From Monosporascus cannonballus (lineage: Eukaryota; Ascomycota; Sordariomycetes; Xylariales): a stretch of DNA of 64,000 nucleotides. The DNA lies in NCBI GenBank assembly GCA_004154925.1, contig QJNS01000063.1:124001-188000 (forward strand), written 5' to 3'. Within the stretch, counting starts at the first letter, position 1. Each line of letters begins with the position of its first letter. The notes below the pieces were generated by a model. That model saw nothing but the letters and a program-made list of their open reading frames with translations, was not told the origin of the DNA and did not search any database. Shown here piece by piece: positions 1 through 12,404 of the stretch. The translations under genes were made by a program, and so were the position numbers.

Positions 1-1479
1 TTGTAAACGAATTACCTATATATATTATAAAGGATTCGATTTTTTAAATCGTACCGAAATAATAAAAAAGATAAAAAATAATATCGATATTTTCGAATTA
101 TAGCCCCAGAAAATATTTAATAGTTAGCCGAAATAAAAAGATAACCCAAAAAAAATAATACCCGGAAGAAAACTTTTTTTTATTATAAATAATATAATTG
201 TTAAACGGAAAAGGAATTAATTTAACGTATAGATAAAAAATATTATGAAAAAGTTATTACGGAGTTTTATTTTTAGTTGAGGTTTATTATTAATCTTTAA
301 AACAAATATTAAAAAAGAAATACGTTACTGTATAAACAAACTTTAAAATAATAATTAAAATAACGGATAATAAGATATAATCGTAAATATAAGAAAATAA
401 TTTATTCGATAAAAAAACTGTAAGTAAATTAAAAATAATTAATACGGTTTAAAGAAATAATATGCCGATAATAACGATAAATATAATAACTTAACGCGTT
501 AAATAAAAAACATAAATAAAATACGATAAATTCAAATAGGAATTAAAAAAAAAGTTATTGATAAAAAAGCTGCAAAATAACGAAATCTTAAAAAATTAAA
601 GGGAATTTCCAAAAAGAGGTTTAAATACGACGATAAAAAACGTTAACGACCTTATTACCTTAGAAATATAAATCGGAACGTACGGGTACACCGCAATAAT
701 AAATTACGGAGCGTTAAAAGGGAATTATATTGTATTGGATATAATCAATATGTTTAAATTATTGTAAAAATACAAATTGGAACCTTATAAAACAATGAAT
801 ACCGAAAGTTAAAAATTCGCTTACGATAACGGAAAAATCATATACGAAATTAATTATTTCGAAATATTTACTAAAAGATAATATTAAACAGTTAATTTCG
901 ATATTGTTTTATTCGGAAATTACGATATAATCTTAAGATTATTATAACTATGCTAATACAGAATTTTAATTAATAGCGGGACTGGTTAGGTAAAATTCGT
1001 TTTATTTCATATTAATAAACGGAAAAGAGGAAAAACTGAAATCTTAATATTTAATCGATAATAACGATAAATATAGGTATAAAGATACGATAAAAACCTT
1101 ATTATTTAAAAAAATAAAATATAAAAAAATAGATATTGAACATAAATATGACATATTATTATTATTATTAAAGAGAAATTAAAATAATTAAATAATAATT
1201 TAAAGTAATAAGAAAAATAGTTTTAAAAATTAGAAAATCTAATTAAGATATTATTATAATACTATAAATACGAACAGTTTTTCAGGAAAAAACTTAATAG
1301 AAAGTTATTAGAATATAACGAATAAAATTACGAAATAGTTTTTAAGGAAGGATTTTCGACAAAACTTTACCTTATTTACAATTTTAGCGGAAACGAATTG
1401 CGTATTTTTGAAGAATACCTAAAAGATTAGTTATAAAAAGGATAAATTCATTTTCGAAATTATTGGTAGGATATTTTAT

Positions 1480-1930
1480 GTTTTTCGTATTTAAAAAAAA
1501 GAAATATATAATTTATAATTAATTATCGATAATTAAATAATATTATAATTAAAAATTTAATATTATTACGCTTAATTACGGAAATAAAACACCGATTTTA
1601 CGAAGCTAAATAATTTATAATGTTCGATTTTAAAAATGGATATAGCTTTATTAAGATGCAAAAAGGATACGAATAACAAATAGTTTTTAAAACGAAATAT
1701 AAATTATTTAAATATTTGATTATATTAATGGGATTTACGAATGTATTAATGACATTATAGCGAATAGTTAATTACGTATTACGAAAATACTTCGATATTT
1801 GCGTCCTTAGTTATTTCGACAATATTTTTATTTTCTTAAAAACGGAAAAAATATATACAGGATACCTTTATATGGTTTTTTAAACTTTATAAAATACAAA
1901 ATTATTTATTAAAGTAAAAAAAAGTTAATT
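1480..1930 (+). pseudogene. A1 reverse transcriptase core remnant
   Basis: This stretch reads as the palm region of a gypsy-type RT: an FGFTN-like segment near 1733, then the YFDN box at 1812-1823 followed by hydrophobic residues and a Lys-Thr-Glu-Lys segment. In the family this box is Y-x-D-D, which coordinates the catalytic metals. Here the second Asp codon is AAT. Stops interrupt the frame on both sides. It belongs to element A1 and has no independent function. Confidence 0.8.
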
Positions 1931-3911
1931 CCAAATATAAGAAGTAAAATATTTAAAATATATTATTATCCGAGAATTTATCAAAATAGATATTAAGAAA
2001 ATTATTATAATTATAAAATAATAAATATTAATAACGGTAAAGAAAATACAGGTATTCCTTAAATTCGCCAACTATTATAAGAACTTTATTATAAATTTTA
2101 GCAAAATAATTATAACTTTAATAAATTTTACGAAAAAAAAGGAATTTAAATAAATGCCAAATATAGAAAAAGCATTTCGGAATATTAAGGATATATTATT
2201 AGCGAATTAGTACTAATTATATATAATTTAAACCGTTTCGTTAAATTAAAAACCGATATTTGGGATTACGGGTTAAGCGTAATAATTAAATAACGAAATA
2301 ATTAAGGCAAATTATATTTTATTGTATTTTTTATATAAGTTAAAAAAAGTTAAATTTAATTACGGCATTCCGGATAAGGAATTTGTGGCCGTTATTATTG
2401 CATTTCGGGAGTTTAAGTATTTTTTAAAGGGAAGCTTATACCAGATTAAGATTTATACGGATTATTAAAATTTTACCCGATTTATTAGGATTAAGGAGTT
2501 TACAAAACGATAATTAAAATATGGGGAAAAATTGGCGAATTTCGATTTCGTTATTATTTATAAAAAAGTTTTAGAAAACGGCAAAGTAAATACTTTAAGT
2601 AAATAACCGGATCTGGAAAAGAAATTGGTCAAAATTAATTATATAATTTTGGATATTATAATAAAAGGATATTTACGTTTCCGACAAATTACGATAATTT
2701 GGGTAATACATTTAGATATATATCAACAAATCCAGTAATATAATAACGGTTTTCCGGAAAACCAAAGAACGGATAAAATATATATTTTAAAGGAATACGA
2801 AAAGGATTTAATACAAAAAATATACGAATATTAGTTATACGGATATTTAGGGATTTACAAAACCTTAAAGCGATTTTAACGTACATAATCTTTTCCTAAA
2901 ATAAAATTAACGGTATAGAAAATTATACGGTAATGCGATAGTTACGCCAAAGCGAAAGCTCGATGATATAAACCTAACGGAAAATTATAATTATTATTAA
3001 TTATTAAATAACTATAATATTTAGTTATATTCGATTGTATTATTAAATTTTTTATGTTAGAAAATCTAATTGTATAAATATATTACGATAGCATTTTCGT
3101 AATTATCGATCGATTTACGAAATTCTTTTATTTTTTATTATATTACCAAAACATAAACGCCAAGTAACTAGCACATATTTTTTAAACATATTTTTAATAT
3201 ATATGGATTATTAATAAAAATTATATCAAATAAAGGATTAATATTTGCATCCAAATTTTGGCAAGGCCTAATAGAATAGATCGGGCTAAACTATAAATTA
3301 TTTAACGTATTTAAACTTTAAACAGATAAATAAATAAAACGAATAAATCAAACTTTAGAAACATATTTACGATATTATATTAATTATAAATGAAATAATT
3401 GGATTAAGAAATTGCGAATCGAATAATTAATATATAGTATTAATTATTATGAAAATATCAAAATAATATTTTTGAACGGAAATTTTGGTTTTATTTTAGA
3501 AATTTACAAAAAAATATGTAACGATAAGCTAATTAATATTAAAATAATCCTTACGTTAAAACAATTACCATAGCTAAATTAAAAAATAAAAACGGAATGG
3601 GAATTTGTACCAAACTAAATAAATAAATATTATAATTAAAAGAAATTAAAAGGATTAACTTTCGAAATAGGGAAAATAGTTTTCCTTATTACAAAAAGAT
3701 TTAAATAAAACGACCAAATAAAAATTTCGATTTTAAATATATCGGTCCATATAAAATCCCCAGAAAATCTCAAAAAACAATTATTAATTAAAACTTTTAC
3801 CAAAAGTTAAATGTTATCGAATTTCTCATATTTTTTTATTCGAGTTAGTAGCGGATATAATTAAAATATATACGGTATAAAATAACGTAAAAATAAAAGA
3901 CGAATAAGCAA

Positions 3912-4057
3912 ACGAAATAGAAAAGATATTTAATATACGAAAACAAAACGGACTTACCTAATACCTAATTAAATGGAAAAAGTACCCGGATTTCGAAAAT
4001 ACCTAGGAACCCGCCAAAAACCTTATTAATGCCTAGCGCCTGTTAAAAAACTTTTAC
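3912..4057 (+). pseudogene. A1 chromodomain remnant
   Basis: The C-terminal end of the A1 polyprotein reads YLIKWKKYPDFENT, stop, EPAKNLINA, stop, RLLKNFY. This is the aromatic-cage and helix part of a chromodomain, the module by which chromovirus integrases are thought to bind histone marks and direct insertion into heterochromatin. The first stop replaces the Trp of the invariant W-E-P motif (TGG to TAG). The upstream KIFNIRKQNG segment is the first strand. The same module is recognisable in A2, A3, A4, B, D and E. Confidence 0.88.
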
Positions 4058-4164
4058 TAATAATAACGGGGTTACCAAGGAAAACCCCCTAATTAAAGTT
4101 TTCGGGAATGGACCAATTAAATGAATTAAAGGATAGCGCAAAAAAAGGTACTTCGGCCTCCGTA

Positions 4165-4630
4165 CGTTTTTATTGGTGCAGTTTATCTATTAACTAAAAA
4201 CCGCAATTAACAATTATAATTTTTTTAATACAAAGAAATTTCTTTTAATAATAAAAGCGAAAAAGGCGACTGATAATTTCGTTAATATTACGTTATTTAC
4301 GTATCAAATCCTTTTTTAATTTTTATTAAAAACTTAAAACTGTCGTTTTAATAATAATTTCTTCGCGATTTAAACGATTTTCTTCTTCCTTAATATAACG
4401 AAAGGAATCGATTACAACGCCAAAACCATTATAACGATAACGGTTTTTAATACATTTGTTATAACGACGAATTTCTTGAATTATCTAATATTTAATCCCA
4501 TTTTCAAAATAAAACGTATATAGCATAATTTCAAAACAAAATTTAACAATATAAATAACCAGAAAATCTAAGCTTTCTTTTTAATTTGGACGATTACAAG
4601 GCCTATAATTAACAATATAACCTGCCATAA
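4165..4630 (-). pseudogene. A1 antisense ORF remnant: Cys-cluster plus charged helix
   Basis: Between the chromodomain and the 3' LTR the minus strand has one frame with few stops. It reads a hydrophobic YIVKFCFEI-like segment, then basic sequence with IRRYNKCIKNRYRYNG, then a Glu/Lys/Arg-rich stretch (IKEEENRLNREEIII) typical of a coiled coil. Several Tyr positions are plausibly former Cys (TGC/TGT to TAC/TAT), giving an RRC-x2-C-x6-C-like cluster. The matching frames of A2 and A3 line up with it. Function is unknown. It resembles short fungal hypothetical proteins with a zinc-finger-like Cys cluster and coiled coil, but I could not search for homologues. Confidence 0.55.
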
Positions 4631-4692
4631 TTAAAGGGGATAACTTATTAGGAAAATCTTTAAAAACAAAAATCCTAAGAAAAGGGAAATCA

Positions 4693-5068
4693 TATTACGA
4701 CCCAATCCAAAATCGGCCACAAAGACAGTCGGACCCACAAACAAAAGGGTTACGTAATTTGGATCTCTTTTAACATTAAGATTTAAACGAATCCATACGG
4801 AACTAACCGAATCCAATAACATTAGATCTATAACAACGTCGAGATTTAATAAAGATCCAATTAACCTATAAAAATATATATGCTTATTAATTCCATAATT
4901 TAAATAGCTTCAGCTTGCAATATAACATCGTTACCCAAAGCACCCTTGGTATTACGAAACGTGACACGTTACTTACTGTATTTATTGCTCCGATTCCCAC
5001 GATACTCCTGCCAACATAAACCCGTCGACTTAAGGTTTAATAGTTGGTTAAACAGCATAGCTCCTTAT
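4693..5068 (+). repeat. A1 3' LTR
   Basis: About 375 bp, matching the A2 LTRs (20251-20591 and 26552-26925) over its length. It starts TATTACGACC (TGTTACGACC in A2). It carries the shared A/E-family end, where a run ending in GGTTTAATAGTTGGTTAAAC precedes the terminus. The last ~15 bp differ from the GCCGTCACA terminus of A2, so the right boundary is approximate. Confidence 0.85.
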
Positions 5069-5363
5069 CATGATGTTGAAATACTCTCCTTCGGCTAAAA
5101 GTTTCTCTTTTATTTTTGAAGGGCATAACTTAACAAAGTTAACTTTGCAGTTTTTATTATGGAAATCAGAATTGATATTCTGTAACGTAAATCTCTTTAA
5201 TCTATATCTGGTGGTAATGTTATTAGATTATAGGCCTATAAAAAATCCTTTAACGAAAAGTATTAAAGCTAATTAAAGAGTTTTCTGAAAAGTACAGCCC
5301 CTATAAGGATGAAGATGGTAGGCGACCAGCCACCGATCAGCCACAGATTTATTTATTAGTATT
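5069..5363. other. Spacer between A1 and element C
   Basis: Less AT-biased than the flanking elements. It contains a 68-codon plus-strand frame (5070-5276) with a hydrophobic, Leu/Phe-rich translation that I do not recognise. There is no support for it as a gene beyond being open. I see no repeat of it elsewhere in the window. Confidence 0.4.
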
Positions 5364-5580
5364 GTGATGGGGCAGTATGGAGCCTTATTATGGAGCACCG
5401 GACAAACGCCGGTACCAAGCAGCATTAGCGCAGCGCCTTATATGCGAACATATACAACTGTATTTTCATCTTCCCTTTTTTTTCTTTTTAGCTAAAAAAT
5501 AAACTTTTATTGGTAACTGGTTGCAAACCGTTCAGGTGAAACCTTTTACATATTTTCTAGCTTATTATTTAGCGGAATAA
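5364..5580 (+). repeat. Element C 5' LTR (approximate)
   Basis: The stretch with TTATTATGGAGCACCGGACA, then ACGCCGGTACCAAGCAGCAT and GCGCCTTATATGCGAACATA, recurs at about 12085-12245 in the same orientation with mainly C/T and G/A differences. It starts near TGTGATGGGG and contains a CT-rich tract followed by the AAACTTTTATTGG region. The right end is uncertain because similarity to the second copy fades gradually around 5580. Confidence 0.75.
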
Positions 5581-5678
5581 AAAACGTTCGGGATTAGATA
5601 TCAGGATTTCCAAACGTTCCTTAAGGGGCCCAGCAAAGGGCCCCTATCGACCCAGAGTTACAGAAGGTATTGAGCGCT

Positions 5679-7400
5679 ATGACAGAAACCTTAATAAACT
5701 CGATAGCGGCTATAAAACAGCGCATAAATTACCAGTTTGAAAAAAATAAAAAAAAAGTAATCCAATTCCGTAAGAATATAAAAGCGTAACATAAAGTAAA
5801 TAAAAAATTAATATAAATGGCCGAGTAATTTAAAAACGGCTTAATTACTTAATAAAAATTAATTATTTAATTATAAATTTAAAACGTAATAACCTTTATA
5901 AATGCTAACTTTTTTCGATTTAATAATAATCGGAAATATAGTAAGGCCATTCCGTAAAAGCAGTTTGAACGACCTAATTAATAATAAAGGCCAAACGGAA
6001 GCCGTTATTTTGGCCGGAGAAATTCGACGGAACAAAAAAGAAATTCCCCGGATAGTACGTATTTATAACTTAAAAATTCGAAATAAACGTTATTTTTGTA
6101 AAAGGAACTTATAAGCAATTTTACGTTATATACGAAAAGTTCGAAATTAATATATAACGTACGGTTATTATTTATTATATTTCCGGAGGCCTAAATAGTG
6201 TTTATTATCCGGTTCGTTTCTTTTAAATATCATATAAATAATATAACAATCAGTATAAAAAAAAAAGATAACCGAAAGTTTTCAGAACCTAAGGCAAACT
6301 AATAACGCAAATTTTTCGTTATTTTATCCTTTATTCGAAAAACATTTAATAAACGCAAAAAGGATAATTAAGCTAGCAAAGGCAAATTTTACGTCATTAA
6401 AAAAAGTATAAAATAAAATATTTACTTAAGTTTTAATTTTAATAAATGTTTCCGAAAATTATAATGTAAAAGTAAATAAAATAATAAAAATCGCTGGACG
6501 ACTTAAAAAAATAACGTAATATAAAAACGAACAATTTTTTATTAATTTAATCGGATCATAATAATTAAGCGGAAAATAATTGAGATGGCGATATAAGTAT
6601 AATAGGTATTTCGGTAAAAAGAAAACAAAAATAAAGACGTTAAATTTTGTCCCGAACGCGGAAATAATACGCGCAATAAATAATTTAAAAGGAATAAAAC
6701 GTCCGTAAAACGAAAGGCCTTTATTTGTATTATGGGCGTTTTAATTACAGGGCGAATGGCTCTCCGTTTTTATTAACAAAAAAATTGCAAAAAAGGATTA
6801 GTTTATTAAAACCATATAAAAACGAAAAGTCCGAATTTAAAAGCGACAAAAAATAACTTTTAAATATCGGGGCGTTCGGAAGCGAAAAGGGACCTAGGCC
6901 GAGGTAAAAATTGCGAAACAAAATATGGACGGTATTTTATTTATTATCGATATATATATTAATTAAAAATAGTTTTTCAAACTTTTAATTAATTAAGGAT
7001 ATAAATATTTTGCCATAATAAATAAAATGTGCGTAATACGTTTACGGTTACCGTATATTCTAATAAAATTAGGCAAATTAAAAAGAAATTAGAAAAAAAG
7101 TTAATAACAGCAAGAAAAATATTAAGAAAATAATATGTAAGGAAACAGATATCGACGGTTTTAAAATTAGGATTTTTATTTATATTATTAATGGCCTTAA
7201 TTATTTTCGGATTTTACGAAAGTTTTAAATAAAGCGTTATAACGTTATATACGTAATCTAAAAATACCTTTTAACGGTAGGCGTAATAAGTGGTATAAAG
7301 GTTTACAAAAAAAATATAAAACCTAAAAAAATAACATTCGAATAATTCGCGAAATAAAAAACTTTCAATTATTATTTTCAGAACAGAATTTTAGAAAATA
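5679..7400 (+). pseudogene. Element C gag-like frame
   Basis: The ATG at 5679-5681 starts a frame reading MTETLINSIAAIKQRI, followed by Lys/Arg-rich helical sequence before the first stops. The position just after the 5' LTR and the basic composition fit a gag start. Downstream the frame breaks many times. I could not find an intact zinc knuckle here. An alternative is a non-coding leader that happens to be open; the start is therefore tentative. Confidence 0.45.
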
Positions 7401-7529
7401 AAAAAATTAAAAGGACCAAATAAGAATTATAATTATTTTTAATTATTTTGGCCGATATTAATAAAGAGTTAACCAAGAAGAAAAAAAGTGGAAATTAACG
7501 AAAATTTTCCGTTTAAATTAGAAACTTTC

Positions 7530-8900
7530 GGAAATTATTCGATAAAAAATTAGGTAATGGCTTATTTCCACCCTGTCCCGGAATAAATTATATGATTTTA
7601 CTGCGCAGAAACGAAATACGAAAAAAATACTAGTATTATAAAGGCTTTTATATGGTATAATTAAGCAGAAATTGTTAGCCTTAAAAAAAACCCTAATAAA
7701 GCTTTTGGATAAAGGGTATATCCGCGTAAATAATTTATCGACAAGGATTTCGGTTTTATTTATCAAGAAATCCGGAAAAAAGTTACGTTTTTATTATAAT
7801 TATCGGGCGTTAAATATAATAACCGAAAAAAACCGTTATGTTTTACCTTTTATTTCGAAAATTTTAAAATTACATTTTTATATTAAATAGTTTACGAAAG
7901 TAACTATCCGAATAACGCTTTATAAAATTAGGATTAAAAAAGGAAACGAATGAAAAACGGTATTCTGAACGCGTTTTGGTTTATACGAATAATTAATAAT
8001 ACCGTTTTGGCTTATATAGAGTTCCCGTAACCTTTTAACAATACGTTAACGAGGTTATAAGGAAATATTTCGACTTTTTTTATTCAGCATATATAAATAA
8101 TATCTGTATTTTTTCATCCGGATCCAAAGAGGATTATATGCAAAAAGTAAAAAAGGTCCTAAATTGCTTAGGAAAACGGATTTAAATTTAAATATTTTTA
8201 AAAGCCAATTAGGCATAAAAACGATAATATATTTTGGATTTATTACAAATGCCGGAAAGAAAATATAAATAAATCCCGAAAAATTATGAGTAATTAAAAA
8301 AATAAAAAGTTCTTAAAATGTTTAAGGAAATCCGAAACTTTTTAAGGTTCGCAAATTTTTACTGTGATTTCATAGCCTATTATGCGGATATATCAGTACA
8401 GTTAATAACCTTAACCCGGAATATAATTCCGTTCCGTTAAGGAAAAAAAGAAAGGAATAATATTGAAATATTTTAAAAATACATTTATAATGGAATCTAT
8501 TTTAATATAACAAAACCCCGAAAAGTTTATAATATTAAAAATAAATTATTTAAAGGTAATATACTAAAAATGTTTATTTTAAACTAATAAATTATGAATA
8601 TTACATTCGGTCGTTGTTCATTTTAAAAACTTAAATCCCGTTAAACTTAATTATAAAATATATAATAAAAATATTGTAATAATAATAAATTATTTAGAAG
8701 TATAAGCTATAAAATTACATAATATAATAAACTTATTTAAGATTATTATTAACTATAAAAATTCAAAATATTTTATAATTATTAAAAATTTAAATAAATA
8801 TTAAGTAAAATAATGAAAAAAATTATTTCTTTTTAATTTTCATTTCGAACTCCGTACCGGGCTATTTAAATATAAAAGCCGATACATTTTTACGTAAGCA
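7530..8900 (+). pseudogene. Element C reverse transcriptase / RNase H remnant
   Basis: The frame at 7672-7890 is open for 72 codons and reads as the fingers part of a gypsy RT: LDKGYIRV, then SVLFIKKSGKKLRFYYNYRA, then LNIITEKNRY. These correspond to the family's L-D-K-G-x-I, V-L-F-V-K-K and D-Y-R-A-L-N motifs. From about 8025 the next blocks read VPVTFQQYVNEVIRKYFDFF and SAYINNICIFSSGSKEDYM. The Y-x-D-D box is YINN, so both catalytic Asp are lost. A KIRNFLRFANFY-like segment near 8330 is the RNase H connection. Frameshifts separate the blocks. Confidence 0.85.
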
Positions 8901-10539
8901 ATAAAACATATTTATAAAAAGAATTAATAGCCGCAAATGTATAACAAAATCTTAATCAATAAAAAAAATAATTATTTATATTATTTTCGAAACGTTAAAA
9001 ATGCGCCGTAAATATAATAACAGTTAATAATTTTAAAATTAAGAATAACGGATTATTTTAAAGAATATAAATATTTTAATATTACGAAGAACTTTAAAAC
9101 TTTAAGGATGTAATAATGAAATATAATAAAGATTATAACCGTATTATTAAGGCAATTATAAAAAACAATATAATGTTTTTACGGAATTAAAATTTAAAAA
9201 TTATTTATGGAATATATTTTAAACGTTAAAAGTTTTCCTTAATTTCCGAAACGCCTTTAGATTTTAAATTCAAAGCTATTTAGAACGGTTTTAATATAAA
9301 ATACCTATGATTCCTATATAGTAAGTTATTTAAGTAAAAGGTTATAATAGCGGTATTTTCGAAAAGCTTTTTCGGGCCGGGTATATATTATATAATAAAG
9401 TTATTTTCCAAAAATTACGACTTATGCGGCCATAAAAACGTATAGAAAAATAAGAAACAAAAGTTATTAAACTTATTCCCGGTTTTCGACTAGTTTTATA
9501 GCAAATTGTCGATCGATTTCATAACCGATTTATCAACCGTTTTTAAATACAACTTATATTTTGTAATAATTATGATAAACTAATTATTTAAAGTAATATT
9601 TTTAAATGATTATACGTACGATAAATACAAAAATATATACGGAAATATTCGTAAAAATATAATAAACACTCCATATTTTTCTTAAGATTATTGTAATTAA
9701 TAAAAAAATTAATTAGGGAAGAAAATTTTTAATTAAATTTTATAAATTAATAAAAATAAAACAACGTTTTTTTACCATATACTATTTAAAAACCGATCAC
9801 GTTACAGAAAAGGTTAATTAAAAAATATTAATTTATTTACGAACTTTTATAATATATTTATAATAAAAATAAGAAACATTTTTTGAAGTAATATTTGTGA
9901 TTAAAAACCAAAATACGATTTTAATAAAATTAAGTTTTTTTTCTTATTTTATAAATATTATATTACTTTAATTCCTTAAATACAAATTAATTCGGCAATT
10001 GAGAAAGATTTACGTATAAAAACGAAGAATCTTGTTTGAGAATTGCAAAAAATAAGGAATTTGCTTAAATTACGATAGCGACGGCCTAGTAAACCAAGGA
10101 AAAAATAATAAATAAACGTTATTTTTCTGCCGAAAAATATTATTATTCTTTGGCCGTCGAAAAAACTAAGGTAATTTCAAGTTAAATATTAAGTTACTAA
10201 TGTAATTAGTTTTTACGTTATTAAATTATATATACCCAAAAAGGTTTATAACCGTTTTTACATTAATTTATTAAAACGTACAAATAATAATTTTTTACAG
10301 TCCTAAATTGCCGTAAATATGTAACCCCTTTTTATTATCCTCAAAAAAAATAACAAACCGGAATTCAAAATCGAAAGTATTTTTTAAATCCCGATTAAAG
10401 AAATAAAAAACATATTTATATGCCAAATTTAAGTAAAATAATTAAATTACGTAAAAGCAATATAAGAATTATTCGAAATATTTGTAAATACGGTAATTCT
10501 ATAATAAGTTAAAAAGAAATATAATAATATAACTATTAA

Positions 10540-10640
10540 TAACGGACCTTAAATACAGCGTATTATCCGAAAACGGACGGATAAAAGTTTAGCCTAAAAG
10601 TACCGGCCGGATAATACGTAAATAGTATAAGAAATTTAGG
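10540..10640 (+). pseudogene. Element C integrase core trace
   Basis: Positions 10549-10580 read LNTAYYPKTDG, the decayed form of the T-A-Y-H-P-Q-T-D-G-Q block of gypsy integrases just before the catalytic Glu region. Flanking sequence is too mutated to follow further. Its distance from the RT blocks agrees with normal pol order. Confidence 0.65.
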
Positions 10641-10939
10641 AAAATCGTTTAAGAATAACTATATATAATTTGCAAATAAGTCTTAAAATAATACCTCCGT
10701 TGTTTACGAACAAAGAATATCGGGAAAATATTAGCAATTATAAAAATGGTATATCGGTTACAAAACTATTTAATTATTTTTAAAATCTTACAAATTTAAC
10801 GATTTACTTTACAAATTTACAGTATTAACATTACGGGAAAATTACGTACTTAAGGCTCGTAATCATTTAACTTTATTTATATTAAATTCCGGCAAAATTA
10901 AGATTTTCTTTTTAGTTATATAAATTACCATTACAAGGT

Positions 10940-11560
10940 TTTCGAAATGCTAATAATATAATTTTTAACTGTTATTATTTTAATTTATAACGTAAGTTAA
11001 TAAACGGTACGAAAAAAGCGCAGAAATATCGCAAAATTTTATATAGCGGAATTTGTTGTTTTTATATTTAATACGTCCTTTATTACGTTAGGCGCAAGGA
11101 CCGGCAAAACCGCCAGCTTAATTTACGTATAGGCAGCATATAAGCTCGGAATTAAAGGTATAAACCTATTTCGGAACGAACGACGTTCGAAAATTTAAAA
11201 CGTAAATGTAAAATTTCAGCACCTGTTCTTTCCTAGGTACGGATAACTATTAAATTAAGGTTAACGAGAAAGGAATAATATAAGAAGTACGTAAAAAAAT
11301 GAATTTACCAAAATTTTGGTAATTATAATTGAAAATAATTTCGCAAAACGGGTTAACCGTTTAACGAAATTTGGGAATATTTAGAAATTACGCGGGAATT
11401 ACCTTAAAAAAGTATATTAGCAAAAATAAAAAAAAAGTATTTATTTCGGAATATGTAAGGTTATAACCAGCATAAATTTAATAACGGACCGCTTTTTTGC
11501 TTGTAATAATAAGCAGTTTGGGAATAATAAATAAATAACGTATAAACAAATTACATATTT
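10940..11560 (+). pseudogene. Element C: possible extra sense ORF after integrase
   Basis: One plus-strand frame is noticeably freer of stops than its surroundings. It reads VVFIFNTSFITLGARTGKTA, then SLIYV, stop, AAYKLGIKGINLFRNERRSK. Further on it continues with Asn/Lys-rich sequence, ITSINLITDRFFAC and a Gln/Asn segment. Most stops in it are TAG/TAA at places where Trp or Gln would fit. It lies between integrase and the 3' LTR and does not resemble a chromodomain. I do not recognise it. It could be the pol C-terminus, an extra gene of the element, or chance. Confidence 0.35.
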
Positions 11561-12062
11561 CGTTAATTTAAATAAAACGTATTTAGGTTTTCGGCAAAAT
11601 AAATTATAACAGTAAAATAAGGTATACCGTAAATATAGTCGGGATATTTATTTAGGGCGACGTAAATATATAATGTACGAAAAGCTTTGGCAGATTTTAA
11701 GTTACCAAAAAAACCCGAAACCGTAAAAATGTTTTTTTGCAGGGTATTTTTGTAACGTTATAATATATTAATTAATTTTTAAGTCGTTATAAAATTACGT
11801 AGAAAAGCATTATTATAAGTATTAATAGAATATAACTTACCGAATTAAGTTATTATTATAAAAATATTAAAATAAATAAGAACGCAAATATGTATTTATA
11901 TATGGGCCTGTTAAACTCATAATTAACCAATAATTAATTACTTAAATTAAGCGTAATTCTGAAATCAATAAATTTCCCGAATATCGGATTAATTAAAAGT
12001 TAATCATTAATACGATTATTAATTTTGCGATAAATTAATTCCTTTTGGGAAAGGTAAAGGGT

Positions 12063-12280
12063 AATAGAATAAGGCTATATAGAGCATTATTATGGAGTAC
12101 CGGATAAACGCCGGTACCAAACAGCATTAGCGCAACGCCTTATATACGAATATATATAATTGTATTTTTATTTTCCCTTTCTGTTCTCTTTAGCTAAAAA
12201 TTAAACTTGCATTAGCAACTAATTGGAGGCCGCTTAGGTGAAGCCTTTAATAAATACAAGTCCATTATTTGGCAGCTACA
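12063..12280 (+). repeat. Element C 3' LTR, also adjoining the 5' end of D
   Basis: This copy matches 5364-5580 in the same orientation, including TTATTATGGAGTACCGGATA, the GCGCAACGCCTTATA region and the CT-rich tract. Sequence from about 12210 to 12380 in turn resembles 19395-19560, the right end of element D. The stretch therefore either serves both elements or marks where one inserted beside the other's LTR. Confidence 0.7.
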
Positions 12281-12404
12281 GGGAAACGCCAGATGGAAGT
12301 AACCTAATATATTTATTTTTTCGCAAATATTTTTGAGATTAAACGGAAATCACCCTACTTAAATTTATAAATATTTATTATTTTATAATTCTTTTATTTT
12401 TATT

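Larger units (their letters stand above)
1..5068 (+). mobile_element. A1: decayed Ty3/gypsy chromovirus, 3' part (5' end outside window)
   Basis: Plus-strand gag-pol remnant that aligns along its length with the elements at 20.2, 28, 39.5 and (reversed) 35-55 kb. Readable order is reverse transcriptase, RNase H, integrase, chromodomain. The RT active site reads YFDN at 1812-1823, inside a context typical of gypsy RT (FGFTN upstream, IFIFLKT downstream); the second catalytic Asp is Asn, a G-to-A change. Integrase-like sequence with a DSIFVIIDRFTK-type segment lies near 3085-3130. Every frame has many stops, mostly TAG/TAA where Trp or Gln is expected, so the copy is dead. The left end is cut by the window. 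The 3' LTR is unusually little mutated over its last ~150 bp. The exact right end is uncertain by about 15 bp because the usual LTR terminus is altered. Confidence 0.9.
5364..12280 (+). mobile_element. C: decayed Ty3/gypsy retrotransposon, LTR to LTR
   Basis: About 6.9 kb between two similar direct repeats (about 5364-5580 and 12063-12280). The internal order is gag-like frame, reverse transcriptase, RNase H and integrase traces, then a further plus-strand frame before the 3' LTR. Stops and lost catalytic residues show it is inactive. It belongs to a gypsy lineage different from A/E: the RT segment at 7672-7890 is much closer to open than anything in A1 and has its own sequence. I found no clear target-site duplication, because the LTR ends are not sharply defined. 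Confidence 0.8.
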
